Of a DNA stretch of 52,529 nucleotides, positions 7,962 through 16,378 are shown piece after piece. The translations under genes were made by a program, and so were the position numbers. Source of the stretch: a virus; IMG/VR virus record IMGVR_UViG_3300032342_000011, positions 1-52,529 of that record; one strand, given 5' to 3'. Numbering within the stretch: the first letter of the stretch is position 1; each line of letters starts with the position of its first letter. Below the pieces are notes generated by a model. It did no database searches. It had not been told where the DNA came from and saw nothing but the letters and a program-made list of their open reading frames with translations.

Positions 7962-8458
7962 TGTAATACCCTTTTTGCTGTAGTAAGTGTTATTGGCACA
8001 TCCTCACTTTCATTCGTAACAGGGTGTTCGATAAGATGATTCTCTTGTAGTGCACGACGTACCTGTTGTGTAATTAATTCCTTCGCAAGTTGTTCCTCTT
8101 CGTCAACTCGTTTTTTAAACTCTTCGTTTGCATTATGAAGGAACACTAGAACATCCTGTCTTGATTGTTTGGCAATTATGTCCATTGGTATCCCAACAGT
8201 TACCACCCTAAATAGGTTTTCTTTTGGATCGACAACAATTCGACCTACAACTACAAGAACGTCTTTATCATTAAGGTGTACTGATACCCAATCGAATTGT
8301 TCTGGTGATTCTTTAAAAAATTCAACGATAGCATCGTACATAAATTGCAGCTGAAGGTTGATTTTTAATGTTATCGTTTTATGAATACCATCTCTTCTTT
8401 CAAACATTTCCTTAAGGTTGTCTTCGAAAAATTTAGGTGTATCAAGTTCAGGATTCAT
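7958..8458 (-). CDS. Hypothetical protein between uvsY and the nucleotidyltransferase
   Basis: A 166-residue protein with charged helices at both ends and a beta-rich middle (WVSVHLNDKDVLVVVGRIVV). The C-terminal third is a Glu/Lys-rich probable coiled coil (about 112-140). A TGGAGTAAC site precedes the ATG. It overlaps the upstream gene by 11 bases and uvsY by 4. No family recognised; operon context suggests a DNA-metabolism role. Confidence 0.65.
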   Translation of the reverse strand: MNPELDTPKFFEDNLKEMFERRDGIHKTITLKINLQLQFMYDAIVEFFKESPEQFDWVSVHLNDKDVLVVVGRIVVDPKENLFRVVTVGIPMDIIAKQSRQDVLVFLHNANEEFKKRVDEEEQLAKELITQQVRRALQENHLIEHPVTNESEDVPITLTTAKRVLH

Positions 8459-9488
8459 TGTTACTCCATATTAGGTCTTGTATGTCCATTAGCAAGTGAG
8501 CTACAAACTTAAGATCCACTGACCGTTGCAATTTTGTTTCTGTATATGCTTGTTTGATTTTTGCATCCATTTCTTCAGAGTACTCAATCAGTTCTTCATA
8601 TGACCACTTTCCGTTGCGAATATCGAGAAGTTCTTTTGCATCATGTCTTCGAACAAACATTTGATGCTGAGTGAGTCCTTCATATCCCATTCTCATTAGA
8701 CGAACAAGATGCATAGCGTGTTTTGTATCATACCCAAATCGTTCTTCGAGTTCTGAACGTGCCTGATTACGATTTTCTTTCCATATCCAATAGTTCTTCC
8801 AGTTTTCATGAGCTTCTTTGAACAATTGCAGATTAACTTTAGCAACCATTAGTGGGGTTTGTTCTGATTCCCAATGTGCAAAAAATTCATTTGTTAAAGG
8901 AGTTGGATTTCCACGTTTATCTAACCATGTTTCACCCTTCCATGGATATACCACATAGTGATTATCGCCAATATCTCTTGCAACAGTGTTTTCCGTTGGT
9001 ACAATCTTATTGAATTCCTTTTTGTCAGTCATATTGAAGACGACAGATGTAAAATCTTTTTGTTGTGGTTCTTCAATAGGTTGAGGATTCATTATCCACT
9101 TATTATGTCCCTTGATCCTTTTCAGTTGTGAAACGGCATAGCCGGAAAATGTATATGCTAGTTTAGATGAAAGTAGTCTATCGCGACTGTTTCTTAACAT
9201 TTCATATGCTGGAGTTCTTATAGTGATGTCACTATCATTGACCCATAATGTTTCAATAATATTTGGATTTTGGTCTATAATAAGTTTGAGAAAGTTTGAC
9301 ACCTCATAGTATTTCGTGTCCTCCCCCTCACCTTCCACTTCACGAACCGGAAAGAATGGTGTTCTAATATTAATTGGTTGAGCAACAAATACTCCACGTA
9401 TGTCTAGGTCTGAAGTAGGTAGAGCTGTACCATAAGCATGGCTACCAGCTCTATGTTCAACAATTATGTTTTGTATATTGTACGTCAT
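8448..9488 (-). CDS. Predicted nucleotidyltransferase (pol-beta fold)
   Basis: A 346-residue protein with the pol-beta nucleotidyltransferase signature near its N-terminus: AGSHAYGT at 14-21 followed by SDLDIRG at 26-32, where Asp27 and Asp29 are the predicted metal ligands. This resembles the COG3541-type predicted nucleotidyltransferases, often considered nucleic-acid repair enzymes. The remainder is mainly helical. It is embedded in the recombination operon between uvsX and uvsY and overlaps both flanking genes. The substrate cannot be told from sequence. Confidence 0.82.
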   Translation of the reverse strand: MTYNIQNIIVEHRAGSHAYGTALPTSDLDIRGVFVAQPINIRTPFFPVREVEGEGEDTKYYEVSNFLKLIIDQNPNIIETLWVNDSDITIRTPAYEMLRNSRDRLLSSKLAYTFSGYAVSQLKRIKGHNKWIMNPQPIEEPQQKDFTSVVFNMTDKKEFNKIVPTENTVARDIGDNHYVVYPWKGETWLDKRGNPTPLTNEFFAHWESEQTPLMVAKVNLQLFKEAHENWKNYWIWKENRNQARSELEERFGYDTKHAMHLVRLMRMGYEGLTQHQMFVRRHDAKELLDIRNGKWSYEELIEYSEEMDAKIKQAYTETKLQRSVDLKFVAHLLMDIQDLIWSNNES

Positions 9489-9760
9489 GGTCCTAGTGAA
9501 TAGTATTCATAGTGCTTATTCATTGTTTTCTCTGCAGCCTTAGCTGCAGATTCAAGATCGATATATGTTGAATCCGTGAAATAGTCTGATTTTAGGTTGT
9601 ATTGTAGGTCACCATACGGACGGATTGTTGTTAATCCTTCACTGTCCGTTATTAGTTTAAGTAGCACTTTGCCATTTGAATCCACAGCGTGCATGGAGCT
9701 ACCTCTATACACCCACTTCCAACGTTCGTTTTGTTTCCCACATTCCAAATCAAGTACCAT
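9485..9760 (-). CDS. Small hypothetical protein
   Basis: A 91-residue protein with a tryptophan-rich start (RWKWVYRGSS) and a beta-rich middle. It overlaps uvsX by one base (TAATG) and the nucleotidyltransferase gene as ATGA, so it belongs to the coupled recombination operon. No family recognised. Confidence 0.62.
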   Translation of the reverse strand: MVLDLECGKQNERWKWVYRGSSMHAVDSNGKVLLKLITDSEGLTTIRPYGDLQYNLKSDYFTDSTYIDLESAAKAAEKTMNKHYEYYSLGP

Positions 9761-10848
9761 TATACCACCTCCACTTCTGCTGCATCGGCTCGTCTTCCCT
9801 TCAACTCACCAGGAATGTTTTGTTGTGGATCAATTTCTTTATCATCAACAGGAACACTAATAAATTTCTTAGATAGTGCTTCAGCCTTGAGAAGTAGGTC
9901 ATCAACATACTTAGGGAGGTCCCTTTCGTAGAACGTATCGGAAGAACCTGGTAGTGCAAGACGAGAACCTCGTTTCTCAATCACACCAAGACTAATGAAT
10001 GCATCTTTGAGACCAGATAATGGATCAATGCCTTTATCATATGGAATTTCAATCTCAACTGTCTGATATGGTTTTGTGAATCGTGTCTTGAATCCTTCAG
10101 CAATCATTCTGATACCAGAAACGTCCTTATTTTCGTCCTTAAGTTTTAGTTTCTTCAAAAGAACGATTTGTGACAATGCGTATCTAATTGCCTGATTGAC
10201 GACCCATACACCTTCGCCTTGTAGGATTTGTGCTTGTGTTGCTGCATATACTTGACCAGTGATAACCATCGAAACGTTTAGACCCTTGATATTCTGTACA
10301 AACTGACGTAGCATCATCTTTGCCTGTTTTGCACGAAGCCCTTGATCGGCTGACATATCGCCTTTTTGGAAATGCTCAAGTTCAGATTCTGTTGATAACA
10401 TATCTAAGCTGTCAAGAGCGATTAAAACTCTTGGAGCTTTCAGATCTGTACCATACTCGTCTCTGTATCCTTTAAGGAATGTTGAGACAGCCTTAATGGC
10501 GTTTGGAATTGTTGTTACAGACTTGTAGATATAATCTTTATCAACTTTAACCCCAACGTTGCCCATGTAGTCATTATCAAGTGCGTTTTCCGAATCAAGT
10601 ACGAACGCCCAGTCACTTTGTTGTTGTACCATCTTGACAATGTTACCAGTTAGATAACTCTTACCTGTTCCCGATGGTCCAACAAGTCCTGTAATACGTC
10701 CTTGTGGAATTGCTTTGTAGAAACTTCCAGAAACAATTCTGTTGAGACAGTAGTTTCCTGAATTATACCAATAACGAGGAGGTTCTGACGAATCTCCAAT
10801 ACCGGTTTCATCTTTTAGTTCCTTTTCAAACTGTTTTAGAAATTGCAT
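9760..10848 (-). CDS. uvsX: UvsX RecA-like strand-exchange recombinase
   Basis: A 362-residue RecA-family protein (T4 UvsX has 391). Walker A GPSGTGKS is at 57-64. A Walker B-like segment RVLIALDSLDML follows, then a loop with QGLRAKQAKMMLRQF. UvsX forms filaments on single-stranded DNA and drives pairing and strand invasion for recombination-dependent replication. A TAGGAGAATGTT ribosome-binding site precedes ATG 10848. The 55-base gap to gene 32 contains a strong 10-bp hairpin. Confidence 0.94.
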   Translation of the reverse strand: MQFLKQFEKELKDETGIGDSSEPPRYWYNSGNYCLNRIVSGSFYKAIPQGRITGLVGPSGTGKSYLTGNIVKMVQQQSDWAFVLDSENALDNDYMGNVGVKVDKDYIYKSVTTIPNAIKAVSTFLKGYRDEYGTDLKAPRVLIALDSLDMLSTESELEHFQKGDMSADQGLRAKQAKMMLRQFVQNIKGLNVSMVITGQVYAATQAQILQGEGVWVVNQAIRYALSQIVLLKKLKLKDENKDVSGIRMIAEGFKTRFTKPYQTVEIEIPYDKGIDPLSGLKDAFISLGVIEKRGSRLALPGSSDTFYERDLPKYVDDLLLKAEALSKKFISVPVDDKEIDPQQNIPGELKGRRADAAEVEVV

Positions 10849-10863
10849 AACATTCTCCTAGAC

Positions 10864-10897
10864 GAGGGATGTGCCTTCAAATAAAAACACATCCCTC
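10864..10897 (-). ncRNA. 10-bp intercistronic hairpin between gene 32 and uvsX
   Basis: GAGGGATGTG at 10864-10873 and its exact complement CACATCCCTC at 10888-10897 enclose a 14-base loop. In the minus-strand transcript it begins 7 bases after the gene 32 stop and ends just before the uvsX ribosome-binding site. There is no uridine run after it, so it is more likely a partial attenuator, a 3' stabiliser of gene 32 mRNA, or a processing site than a simple terminator. Confidence 0.65.
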
Positions 10898-10903
10898 TAT
10901 TGG

Positions 10904-11782
10904 TTACTTACCAGCTGTGGCGCGCTCACTTGCACGTTTACGAATTTGTGCGAGAATGTTAACAGACTCGTCATCTTCACCTTTTGCTGTTTCAGTTGCT
11001 GCTTGCTTAGGAGTTGTTACAACAGTTGTCGAATGATCGCTATCATCGCTGCCACCTGCTGTTGGTGCAACATAAGGCGTTCCCTTAAGTGCTGCCTCCA
11101 ACATTTGCTCAACCTTTTCACGACCAGGATGCTTTGGTAGAAGTGTTGATAGATCAACAAGACCACTTCCTACATGCTCAACCGTTACTGGATCAAGAGC
11201 AGATGAGTTCTTAGCGAACTTACTACGATCATATGCTGCATACCCACCCTTCTCTGTCTTTTTGATAATGAAGTTTGTTCCAGCAGTGTAGGAAAATGGT
11301 AGATCATCAAGATCGCCTTCTTCGAAAGCGTCCTTAATTACATCATACAGCTGGTTACCGATTGCAACAAACCTTGTTTTTCCTTCGTGGCTCTCACCTG
11401 TATCTGCATTTGCAGGAAGTGGATCCTCAAGAACGAGAACGTGGCCAATATACTGCTTTTTACGGTAGTACAGTTTGCCATTTTCCTTGTCATCATTCTT
11501 GTAGAAAGCAGACGAAACTTTACAGATTGGACATTCTTCGCCATACATTTTCAGACATGGAACAGATTTACGCTCACCGTTGATTACTAATGTGTGCATT
11601 AGTTTCTCAACGAGAAACCCTAGAGGATTATCGTCGTTCTTATCTGCTAGCCAACGGACGATAGACTGCTCGCCAACTTGCATGTTATAGAATGGGTAGT
11701 AGTTGTTTTGACCGACAGTGTTTGTCTCACCAGTCTTTTTGAAAGCACTTCTCAGTGCATTGATATCGATTTTAGTTGCCAT
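10904..11782 (-). CDS. 32: gp32-like single-stranded DNA-binding protein
   Basis: A 292-residue protein (T4 gp32 has 301). The core shows the zinc-site pattern His63, Cys76, Cys84, Cys87 (HTLVINGE, then PCLKMYGEECPIC). The C-terminal third is disordered and acidic (GGSDDSDHS, then KGEDDES), which in T4 recruits other replication proteins. The protein coats single-stranded DNA in replication and recombination and in T4 represses its own translation. The ATG is preceded by AAAGGACG. A long structured leader lies upstream, and the gene heads the uvsX-uvsY-uvsW operon. Confidence 0.93.
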   Translation of the reverse strand: MATKIDINALRSAFKKTGETNTVGQNNYYPFYNMQVGEQSIVRWLADKNDDNPLGFLVEKLMHTLVINGERKSVPCLKMYGEECPICKVSSAFYKNDDKENGKLYYRKKQYIGHVLVLEDPLPANADTGESHEGKTRFVAIGNQLYDVIKDAFEEGDLDDLPFSYTAGTNFIIKKTEKGGYAAYDRSKFAKNSSALDPVTVEHVGSGLVDLSTLLPKHPGREKVEQMLEAALKGTPYVAPTAGGSDDSDHSTTVVTTPKQAATETAKGEDDESVNILAQIRKRASERATAGK

Positions 11783-11827
11783 ATTACGTCCTTTCTCTTT
11801 TAATTGTTGTTTTGTTGTTTGAACGCT

Positions 11828-11875
11828 TTAGAGGTTGCGATTTGCATTATTTTAAGTTGGGCCCTCTAACCAACT
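11828..11875 (-). promoter_or_regulatory. Predicted H-type pseudoknot in the gene 32 mRNA leader (autoregulatory operator)
   Basis: Reading the minus strand, stem 1 is AGTTGG (11875-11870) with CCAACT (11860-11855). Its loop contains TTAGAGG (11869-11863), which is exactly complementary to CCTCTAA downstream (11834-11828), giving stem 2 of 6-7 bp. The connecting loop is an A-rich 20 bases. It is followed by about 45 bases of unstructured A/C-rich leader containing AATTAAAAG and then the start codon. T4-group gene 32 messages have an H-type pseudoknot followed by an unstructured A/U-rich operator to which gp32 binds. The pairing is seen directly; the function is inferred by analogy. Confidence 0.65.
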
Positions 11876-11898
11876 GAAGTTTTATTTTATAGCGTAAC

Positions 11899-11926
11899 TT
11901 TATACTAAAACGCTAGTACCTTTCAA
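11899..11926 (-). promoter_or_regulatory. Sigma70-like promoter for gene 32
   Basis: On the minus strand TTGAAA (11926-11921) is separated by 16 bases from TATAAA (11904-11899). Transcription would begin near 11892 and include the whole pseudoknot leader. A late-type ATAAATA lies just upstream at 11946-11940, so gene 32 may have both an early/middle and a late promoter, as in T4. Confidence 0.45.
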
Positions 11927-11939
11927 CGGGTAACAATAG

Positions 11940-11946
11940 TATTTAT
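11940..11946 (-). promoter_or_regulatory. Late-type promoter element ATAAATA upstream of gene 32
   Basis: ATAAATA on the minus strand in the 196-base intergenic region, 158 bases before the gene 32 ATG. The rest of this region holds a small hairpin (AGCGT at 11891-11895 with ACGCT at 11910-11914), the sigma70-like promoter and the pseudoknot. Confidence 0.4.
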
Positions 11947-11978
11947 GGTTACCCTAAATAGTTTCCCTTATAAATCGC

Positions 11979-12932
11979 TTACCATGTATTAGATACTTCA
12001 AATAGTACCCAACCATCTAACCAGGCTGCAGTTGTTGTTGATATTCTAGATGCCAACAAAGTCTTTCCGCCAACAACAAATTGTATATCATCTCCAAACA
12101 ATGCATTTCCCATTCCAGCCAATATGTAAATTCCTGGCAATGTACCTCTCCAATATGCATTTGCTCCTGGTTTCTCCGCAATTTCTAAAGTTGAGAAGAA
12201 CATCTTTCCATCTGGGACATGTGGGTTGGTGAATACAGTTGTATTACTTAATTTCCCACCTGAAACCTTATCACTTTCGAATGGAACTAGTCGTATCGCT
12301 TGAGAAGTTCCTGTTTGATCTTGTTGTCTGGCAATGAATATCGCACCTGCCGCTGCGGGTGTCACAGTAGGAATTGTCGATTCAATTGCGGTCTGTAAAT
12401 AAGAACCAACATATGTTGCTCCTAGACTTCCCAGTATAATCGTGTTAAACGCATCTCCAGATTTCTTGGAAGGTACATCACCAAATCCAGATACGACGAA
12501 TCCTGTACCACTTGTGGTATTTGTTTGTGCTCGAACCCAAAGCCACATAAATGTATCTGTTACTACCATTCTCCAGGCACCGCCAGTACCAGCAACAGTC
12601 ATATTCTTATGCCACAATATATAGCCAGCACTTCCTTGTCCTTGTGCGGCAGACGGAAATGGATTTGTTCCAACATCGACGGTTGTCATTGATTCATACG
12701 CAGTAACTCGTGCTGATCCACCCACTGGTGCATCTAATCCAGAATCATCAACTCGTAGATAGAACTGATTACCAGATGGTGGACGATAAACTGCTTTGTT
12801 TGCACCACTATATGGTTTAGTCCAGCCAGATCCAGTGACCAAAGCGAAATCAAGAACGCTAATTAATGTTCCTGCGCTTCCTCCAAGTTGAGGAGCACCT
12901 CCATCGGCAAATGTGTATACTGCTACGCTCAT
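11979..12932 (-). CDS. Virion adhesin-family paralogue 1
   Basis: A 317-residue protein, the first of four adjacent paralogues. Shared features are an N-terminal VYTFADGGAPQL motif, then LISVLDFALV, then GWTKPYSGANKAVYR, a YLRVDDSG strand, a central TNPFPS motif, and a C-terminal EVSNTW. The pattern is beta-rich without cysteines. Relatives of this N-terminal motif occur in structural proteins of large myoviruses, but the exact role is not known. It overlaps the 52-residue gene upstream as ATGA. Likely a virion surface or tail-fibre-associated protein, judged from its place in the fibre block. Confidence 0.7.
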   Translation of the reverse strand: MSVAVYTFADGGAPQLGGSAGTLISVLDFALVTGSGWTKPYSGANKAVYRPPSGNQFYLRVDDSGLDAPVGGSARVTAYESMTTVDVGTNPFPSAAQGQGSAGYILWHKNMTVAGTGGAWRMVVTDTFMWLWVRAQTNTTSGTGFVVSGFGDVPSKKSGDAFNTIILGSLGATYVGSYLQTAIESTIPTVTPAAAGAIFIARQQDQTGTSQAIRLVPFESDKVSGGKLSNTTVFTNPHVPDGKMFFSTLEIAEKPGANAYWRGTLPGIYILAGMGNALFGDDIQFVVGGKTLLASRISTTTAAWLDGWVLFEVSNTW

Positions 12933-13087
12933 ATTGGCAACGCTTTATTGTAAGTGGTTGAGTTCAATGTAAGTACAACTGTTGGACCTGATTGATAGAC
13001 CCAATAAGATGGTGGCAATGGAAGTTTCAAAGTGTAATAGAAATTACCTGGTGGTTTCAATGTTGCTATTGCGCCAAGTGCTGACAT
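12929..13087 (-). CDS. 52-residue small protein, coupled to paralogue 1
   Basis: A short gene between two of the paralogues. ATG 13087 is preceded by a near-perfect AAGGAGA site 6 bases away, and the TGA stop overlaps the next ATG as ATGA. The product begins MSALGAIATLKPPGNFYY and ends YNKALPI. It is hydrophobic, beta-like, with no membrane helix. A five-codon remnant-like reading frame, MSALP, lies at the same relative place before paralogue 4 (16377-16360). Function unknown. Confidence 0.65.
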   Translation of the reverse strand: MSALGAIATLKPPGNFYYTLKLPLPPSYWVYQSGPTVVLTLNSTTYNKALPI

Positions 13088-13096
13088 TATTTCTCC

Positions 13097-14092
13097 TTAA
13101 TCCCCAAACATTAAAAAGTAACTACTTTGTTGTGCGTTGAGTATTCCATCTATGTTATATTCGACAGCAAACCCCTGCTCGAGACCAAAAGCAGATCGTG
13201 TATCCAAATATATGTATTTCTTTCCTGCTTGCGTGCCACCTGTGTAATCAAATTGAAATTTGGTTCCATGTGCAAGTGGAGTAAAGTTTAGTGCTGCTAG
13301 TGATCCTGGTAAGTAACCCCTTAATATCCTAGTCGGCGTTGGTTGCACTAACCAGAATGGAGTGAAAGTAATTCCACCAGTTATTCTATCTGGCGTTGAA
13401 GGACCAACAAATGTACTATCTCCACCACTTATGCCGGCACTAGCAATCAGGTATGCATAATGTTTGCTTACTGTTTGAGAAGTCCCACCAGCATATGGTT
13501 GTGACATCCAATGTCCAGAAGACACTGTGGCATTATTAACCGTATCGTTAGCGGCTGTGATATTTGAACCACCACTTGTCAATGATACTTGGTTTGCAAT
13601 TATTGCCGTATTACCAAGTCCACCACCTAAACTGACTATATCTCCAAAGAAGAAAGCAGTGCCCGATTGACTTGTATTCGTTGGTAATGTTAATTGGTTC
13701 CAGAAATAGAAATATGTACTTGAACCAATAACAATCCACTGTCTTGCAGTTGCCGCCGTTGCTCCATCAGTCTTATTAGCAAATGCACCTGCTGCAATCT
13801 GTGCGACACTCGGAAACGGATTTGTTCCAGTGTTGACATCAGACATTGTATCAAATCCTTTAATTCTAGCCAAAGTCGTTGCACTATCATCAATCCTTAG
13901 ATATCTTGTGCTACCAGATGGCATCTGATATGCAGCCAAATCAGCCCCAGAGAATGCCTTAGTCCAGCCAAGTGATGTTCTTGATCCATACCCATTAACT
14001 AGGCACGCATCAAGTACGCCAATCATAGCACTGGCTGTTCCATTGAGAACTGGTGCTCCAGTGTCGGTTGAACTATAAAGTTGTATTGACAT
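13097..14092 (-). CDS. Virion adhesin-family paralogue 2
   Basis: A 331-residue paralogue with LYSSTDTGAPVLNG at the N-terminus, LDACLVNGYGS, GWTKAFSGADLAAYQ, YLRIDDSA and the TNPFPS motif. Its C-terminus (SSYFLMFGD) differs from the ETSNTW ending of the other three, so the last domain may have been exchanged. It is followed by the 52-residue gene. A virion surface protein is inferred. Confidence 0.7.
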   Translation of the reverse strand: MSIQLYSSTDTGAPVLNGTASAMIGVLDACLVNGYGSRTSLGWTKAFSGADLAAYQMPSGSTRYLRIDDSATTLARIKGFDTMSDVNTGTNPFPSVAQIAAGAFANKTDGATAATARQWIVIGSSTYFYFWNQLTLPTNTSQSGTAFFFGDIVSLGGGLGNTAIIANQVSLTSGGSNITAANDTVNNATVSSGHWMSQPYAGGTSQTVSKHYAYLIASAGISGGDSTFVGPSTPDRITGGITFTPFWLVQPTPTRILRGYLPGSLAALNFTPLAHGTKFQFDYTGGTQAGKKYIYLDTRSAFGLEQGFAVEYNIDGILNAQQSSYFLMFGD

Positions 14093-14116
14093 TTACCATG
14101 TATCCATGTTACTTCG

Positions 14117-15385
14117 TTACCAGGTGCTCGAAGTTTCTAATGCAACTAATGATGTATTGTTTAGATTGAAGAATTCAAATGATTTACCAGCAAGGTCACC
14201 AGTTCCAGTGAATGTATCACCCTTGGCGAAATTCACAAATGCAGACGATTCTGTCGACCACGCTCCTGGCAATGTCCCTCTAATTGACGAATATCTAGAT
14301 CCATCAGAAACATTATACTGGTCTAACAGGAAGATTGGACTCAGGAACAAATGTGATGTTGCTGGATCTGGATATGATAATCCAAATGTAGCCGAATTGC
14401 CGACACTAAGGGCGTTAATTCCATCAACACCACAATCTTTGGCTCGTGATGGTGACATTGGGTTGTAGTCAAAGAAAGATGATGATGGGATACTGATTGC
14501 TGAATCAGGAAATTGAGTTGTATTGGTTACATTATTAAATTCAGGGTTGATTAGAAATGCACCTGATGTAGCAACTGTTCCAATTAAGATACAATTGTTC
14601 GTATCTCCTAGTTTGTCCGATTCGAAATCTCCAAAGTAATGTACCATAGTCAAAGTAGTAGCACTTCCCCACGCAACGTACATATAGAATGCTTTATCTG
14701 TTGCTATAATAGTCCAAGGTACAAATGCGACACTCTGCGTATATGAGACAGTAACCCCGACTCCAGGTGCAGCAGTTGGTAATGATACAGTTGCGGTAAA
14801 TGGATCAATAAATGAAAGAACAGTACCAGTTGGAGCACAGAATGGACAAGTTAATGTCGTTCCTGCCATTAGCACACCTTCAATCCGTGTCGTGCTCACT
14901 ATAGTTGTGCTCGCAGCCCCATAAGATGCTGTAAATGATCCTGATTGAGAGAAAGTACCAGTAACTGCAGTTGCTGCTTTCCTAAAGTATATGCTCGTAT
15001 TGTTCCCAATAAGTCCAGGTGAGAACTGATTATTATTAACTGGTACATAATTCTTCACATTCGGGAATGGATTAGTACCACTTGTATAACTTGACATTGA
15101 TTTGTAACCAGTAACTATAGCAGCGTTTCCAGTTGAATTATTCCCAGATGTGGGTGGAGGAAGAGAATGAAATTCATCATCTACCTTTAGATAATATTGG
15201 TTACCTCCTCCTTGACGATACACGGCTCCTACGAAGCCATATGGTACATTACCATCGGCTTTGAAAAACGGCCTTGTCCAACCTGAACTTAATAGGCAGT
15301 AATCAAGAACTTCAATTAAACTACCTGGTTGGCTAGATAATTTAGGTGCTCCGCCGTCCGTTGATCTATAAACTGTAGTTGTCAT
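14117..15385 (-). CDS. Virion adhesin-family paralogue 3, with an inserted domain
   Basis: A 422-residue paralogue, about 90-100 residues longer than its siblings. It keeps VYRSTDGGAPKL, LDYCLL, the KVDDEF strand, TNPFPN and the terminal ETSSTW. Most of the extra length lies between the segments IYFRKAATAV and AFVPWTIIATDKAFYM, where a block of roughly 75 residues with TTRIEGVLMAGTTLTCPF and VSLPTAAPGVG is absent from the other copies. This looks like an inserted beta-domain. Downstream of its stop, a duplicated 3'-end scrap (ATACATGGTAAATG) leads into the start of paralogue 2. Confidence 0.7.
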   Translation of the reverse strand: MTTTVYRSTDGGAPKLSSQPGSLIEVLDYCLLSSGWTRPFFKADGNVPYGFVGAVYRQGGGNQYYLKVDDEFHSLPPPTSGNNSTGNAAIVTGYKSMSSYTSGTNPFPNVKNYVPVNNNQFSPGLIGNNTSIYFRKAATAVTGTFSQSGSFTASYGAASTTIVSTTRIEGVLMAGTTLTCPFCAPTGTVLSFIDPFTATVSLPTAAPGVGVTVSYTQSVAFVPWTIIATDKAFYMYVAWGSATTLTMVHYFGDFESDKLGDTNNCILIGTVATSGAFLINPEFNNVTNTTQFPDSAISIPSSSFFDYNPMSPSRAKDCGVDGINALSVGNSATFGLSYPDPATSHLFLSPIFLLDQYNVSDGSRYSSIRGTLPGAWSTESSAFVNFAKGDTFTGTGDLAGKSFEFFNLNNTSLVALETSSTW

Positions 15386-15388
15386 ATA

Positions 15389-16363
15389 TTACCATGTATT
15401 AGATGTTTCGAAAAGAATCCATTTCTTTGTTAGAGCACCTTGACCAACTGGCCTAGCTTCAAATGTCTTCCCAGGCAAATTGGTTATTCCTGTAATTGTT
15501 TGTCCTGCAGTTAAGAAAGTATTTCCATTATGGCAAGGAACTACCATTCCTGGTAATGTCCCTCTGCTGTATCCGTGACTAACCGTATTGTCTGTTCTAG
15601 CAAACTTTGGTGCTTCACTAATATTGATCTTTGTTACATACAATTTGTCATCTGGCGTGTTTGAATACACTAATCCACCATCGCCATAATTGGTGCTACT
15701 TAAAAAATATGATTCCGCAATTAATCCATTTGGACAAGGTCCAGGTAATTGTAACAAGTTTCTTAAACTATATGCAACTGTAGTTCCTACATATGAAGTG
15801 CTTAAAGTCAAATTAGTAGAGTCTGGCGTGCTTGTTGTAGGTTGTCCAGTTATAATTGTATTATACCTGTCATTTGGCATTGACGAAACAAAGTCACCAA
15901 AGAATTGATTGTGAAATGTAACTCCTCCAGAATCAATTGTTCGTATATAAAGCCAGAAAAAACTTGCAGTAGCTATTACAATCCATGGCCTAGCGGTTCC
16001 AGGAGTTGTGTTACTCTTTAACCAAAACAGATATGGATTTCCACTGGCACCAAGCGGGAAATTGGGGAATGGTTCAACTAAAGTGTTTATATCTATAAAT
16101 CTTAAACAACCAGTCACTCTTGCGTTCTGACCGGCAGTTGCATCAGCTCCAGAATCATCTACTTTTAGAAATCTTTGGTTTGTATATGCACCTTGCCTAT
16201 AAATTCGTTTGTTAGTAGCTGTGGCTGCAATTGACCATCCAGCAGCAGGCAGTGCACCGAATCCGTTGACTAGGCACGCATCTAATACGGCGACTAAAGA
16301 ACCAGCTGAGCCATTTAAGGTTGGAGCTGAGCCATCTGTTGAACGATAGACTGTTACAGTCAT
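15389..16363 (-). CDS. Virion adhesin-family paralogue 4
   Basis: A 324-residue paralogue with VYRSTDGSAPTLNG, LDACLVNGFGALP, GWSIAATATNKRIYR, FLKVDDSG, a diverged EPFPNFP in place of TNPFPN, and C-terminal FETSNTW. Its 3' end shares the nucleotides ATCTAATACATGGTAA with paralogue 1. It lies directly downstream of the 975-residue fibre gene and upstream of paralogue 3. Function as for the other copies: a virion surface protein by context. Confidence 0.7.
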   Translation of the reverse strand: MTVTVYRSTDGSAPTLNGSAGSLVAVLDACLVNGFGALPAAGWSIAATATNKRIYRQGAYTNQRFLKVDDSGADATAGQNARVTGCLRFIDINTLVEPFPNFPLGASGNPYLFWLKSNTTPGTARPWIVIATASFFWLYIRTIDSGGVTFHNQFFGDFVSSMPNDRYNTIITGQPTTSTPDSTNLTLSTSYVGTTVAYSLRNLLQLPGPCPNGLIAESYFLSSTNYGDGGLVYSNTPDDKLYVTKINISEAPKFARTDNTVSHGYSRGTLPGMVVPCHNGNTFLTAGQTITGITNLPGKTFEARPVGQGALTKKWILFETSNTW

Positions 16364-16378
16364 GGTAATGCACTCATA

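Noticed and set aside
14106-14468. Plus-strand open frame of 120 codons opposite adhesin paralogue 3
   Set aside because: The minus-strand frame has clear paralogues, a stop shared by design with neighbours and correct spacing; the plus frame has no start signals.
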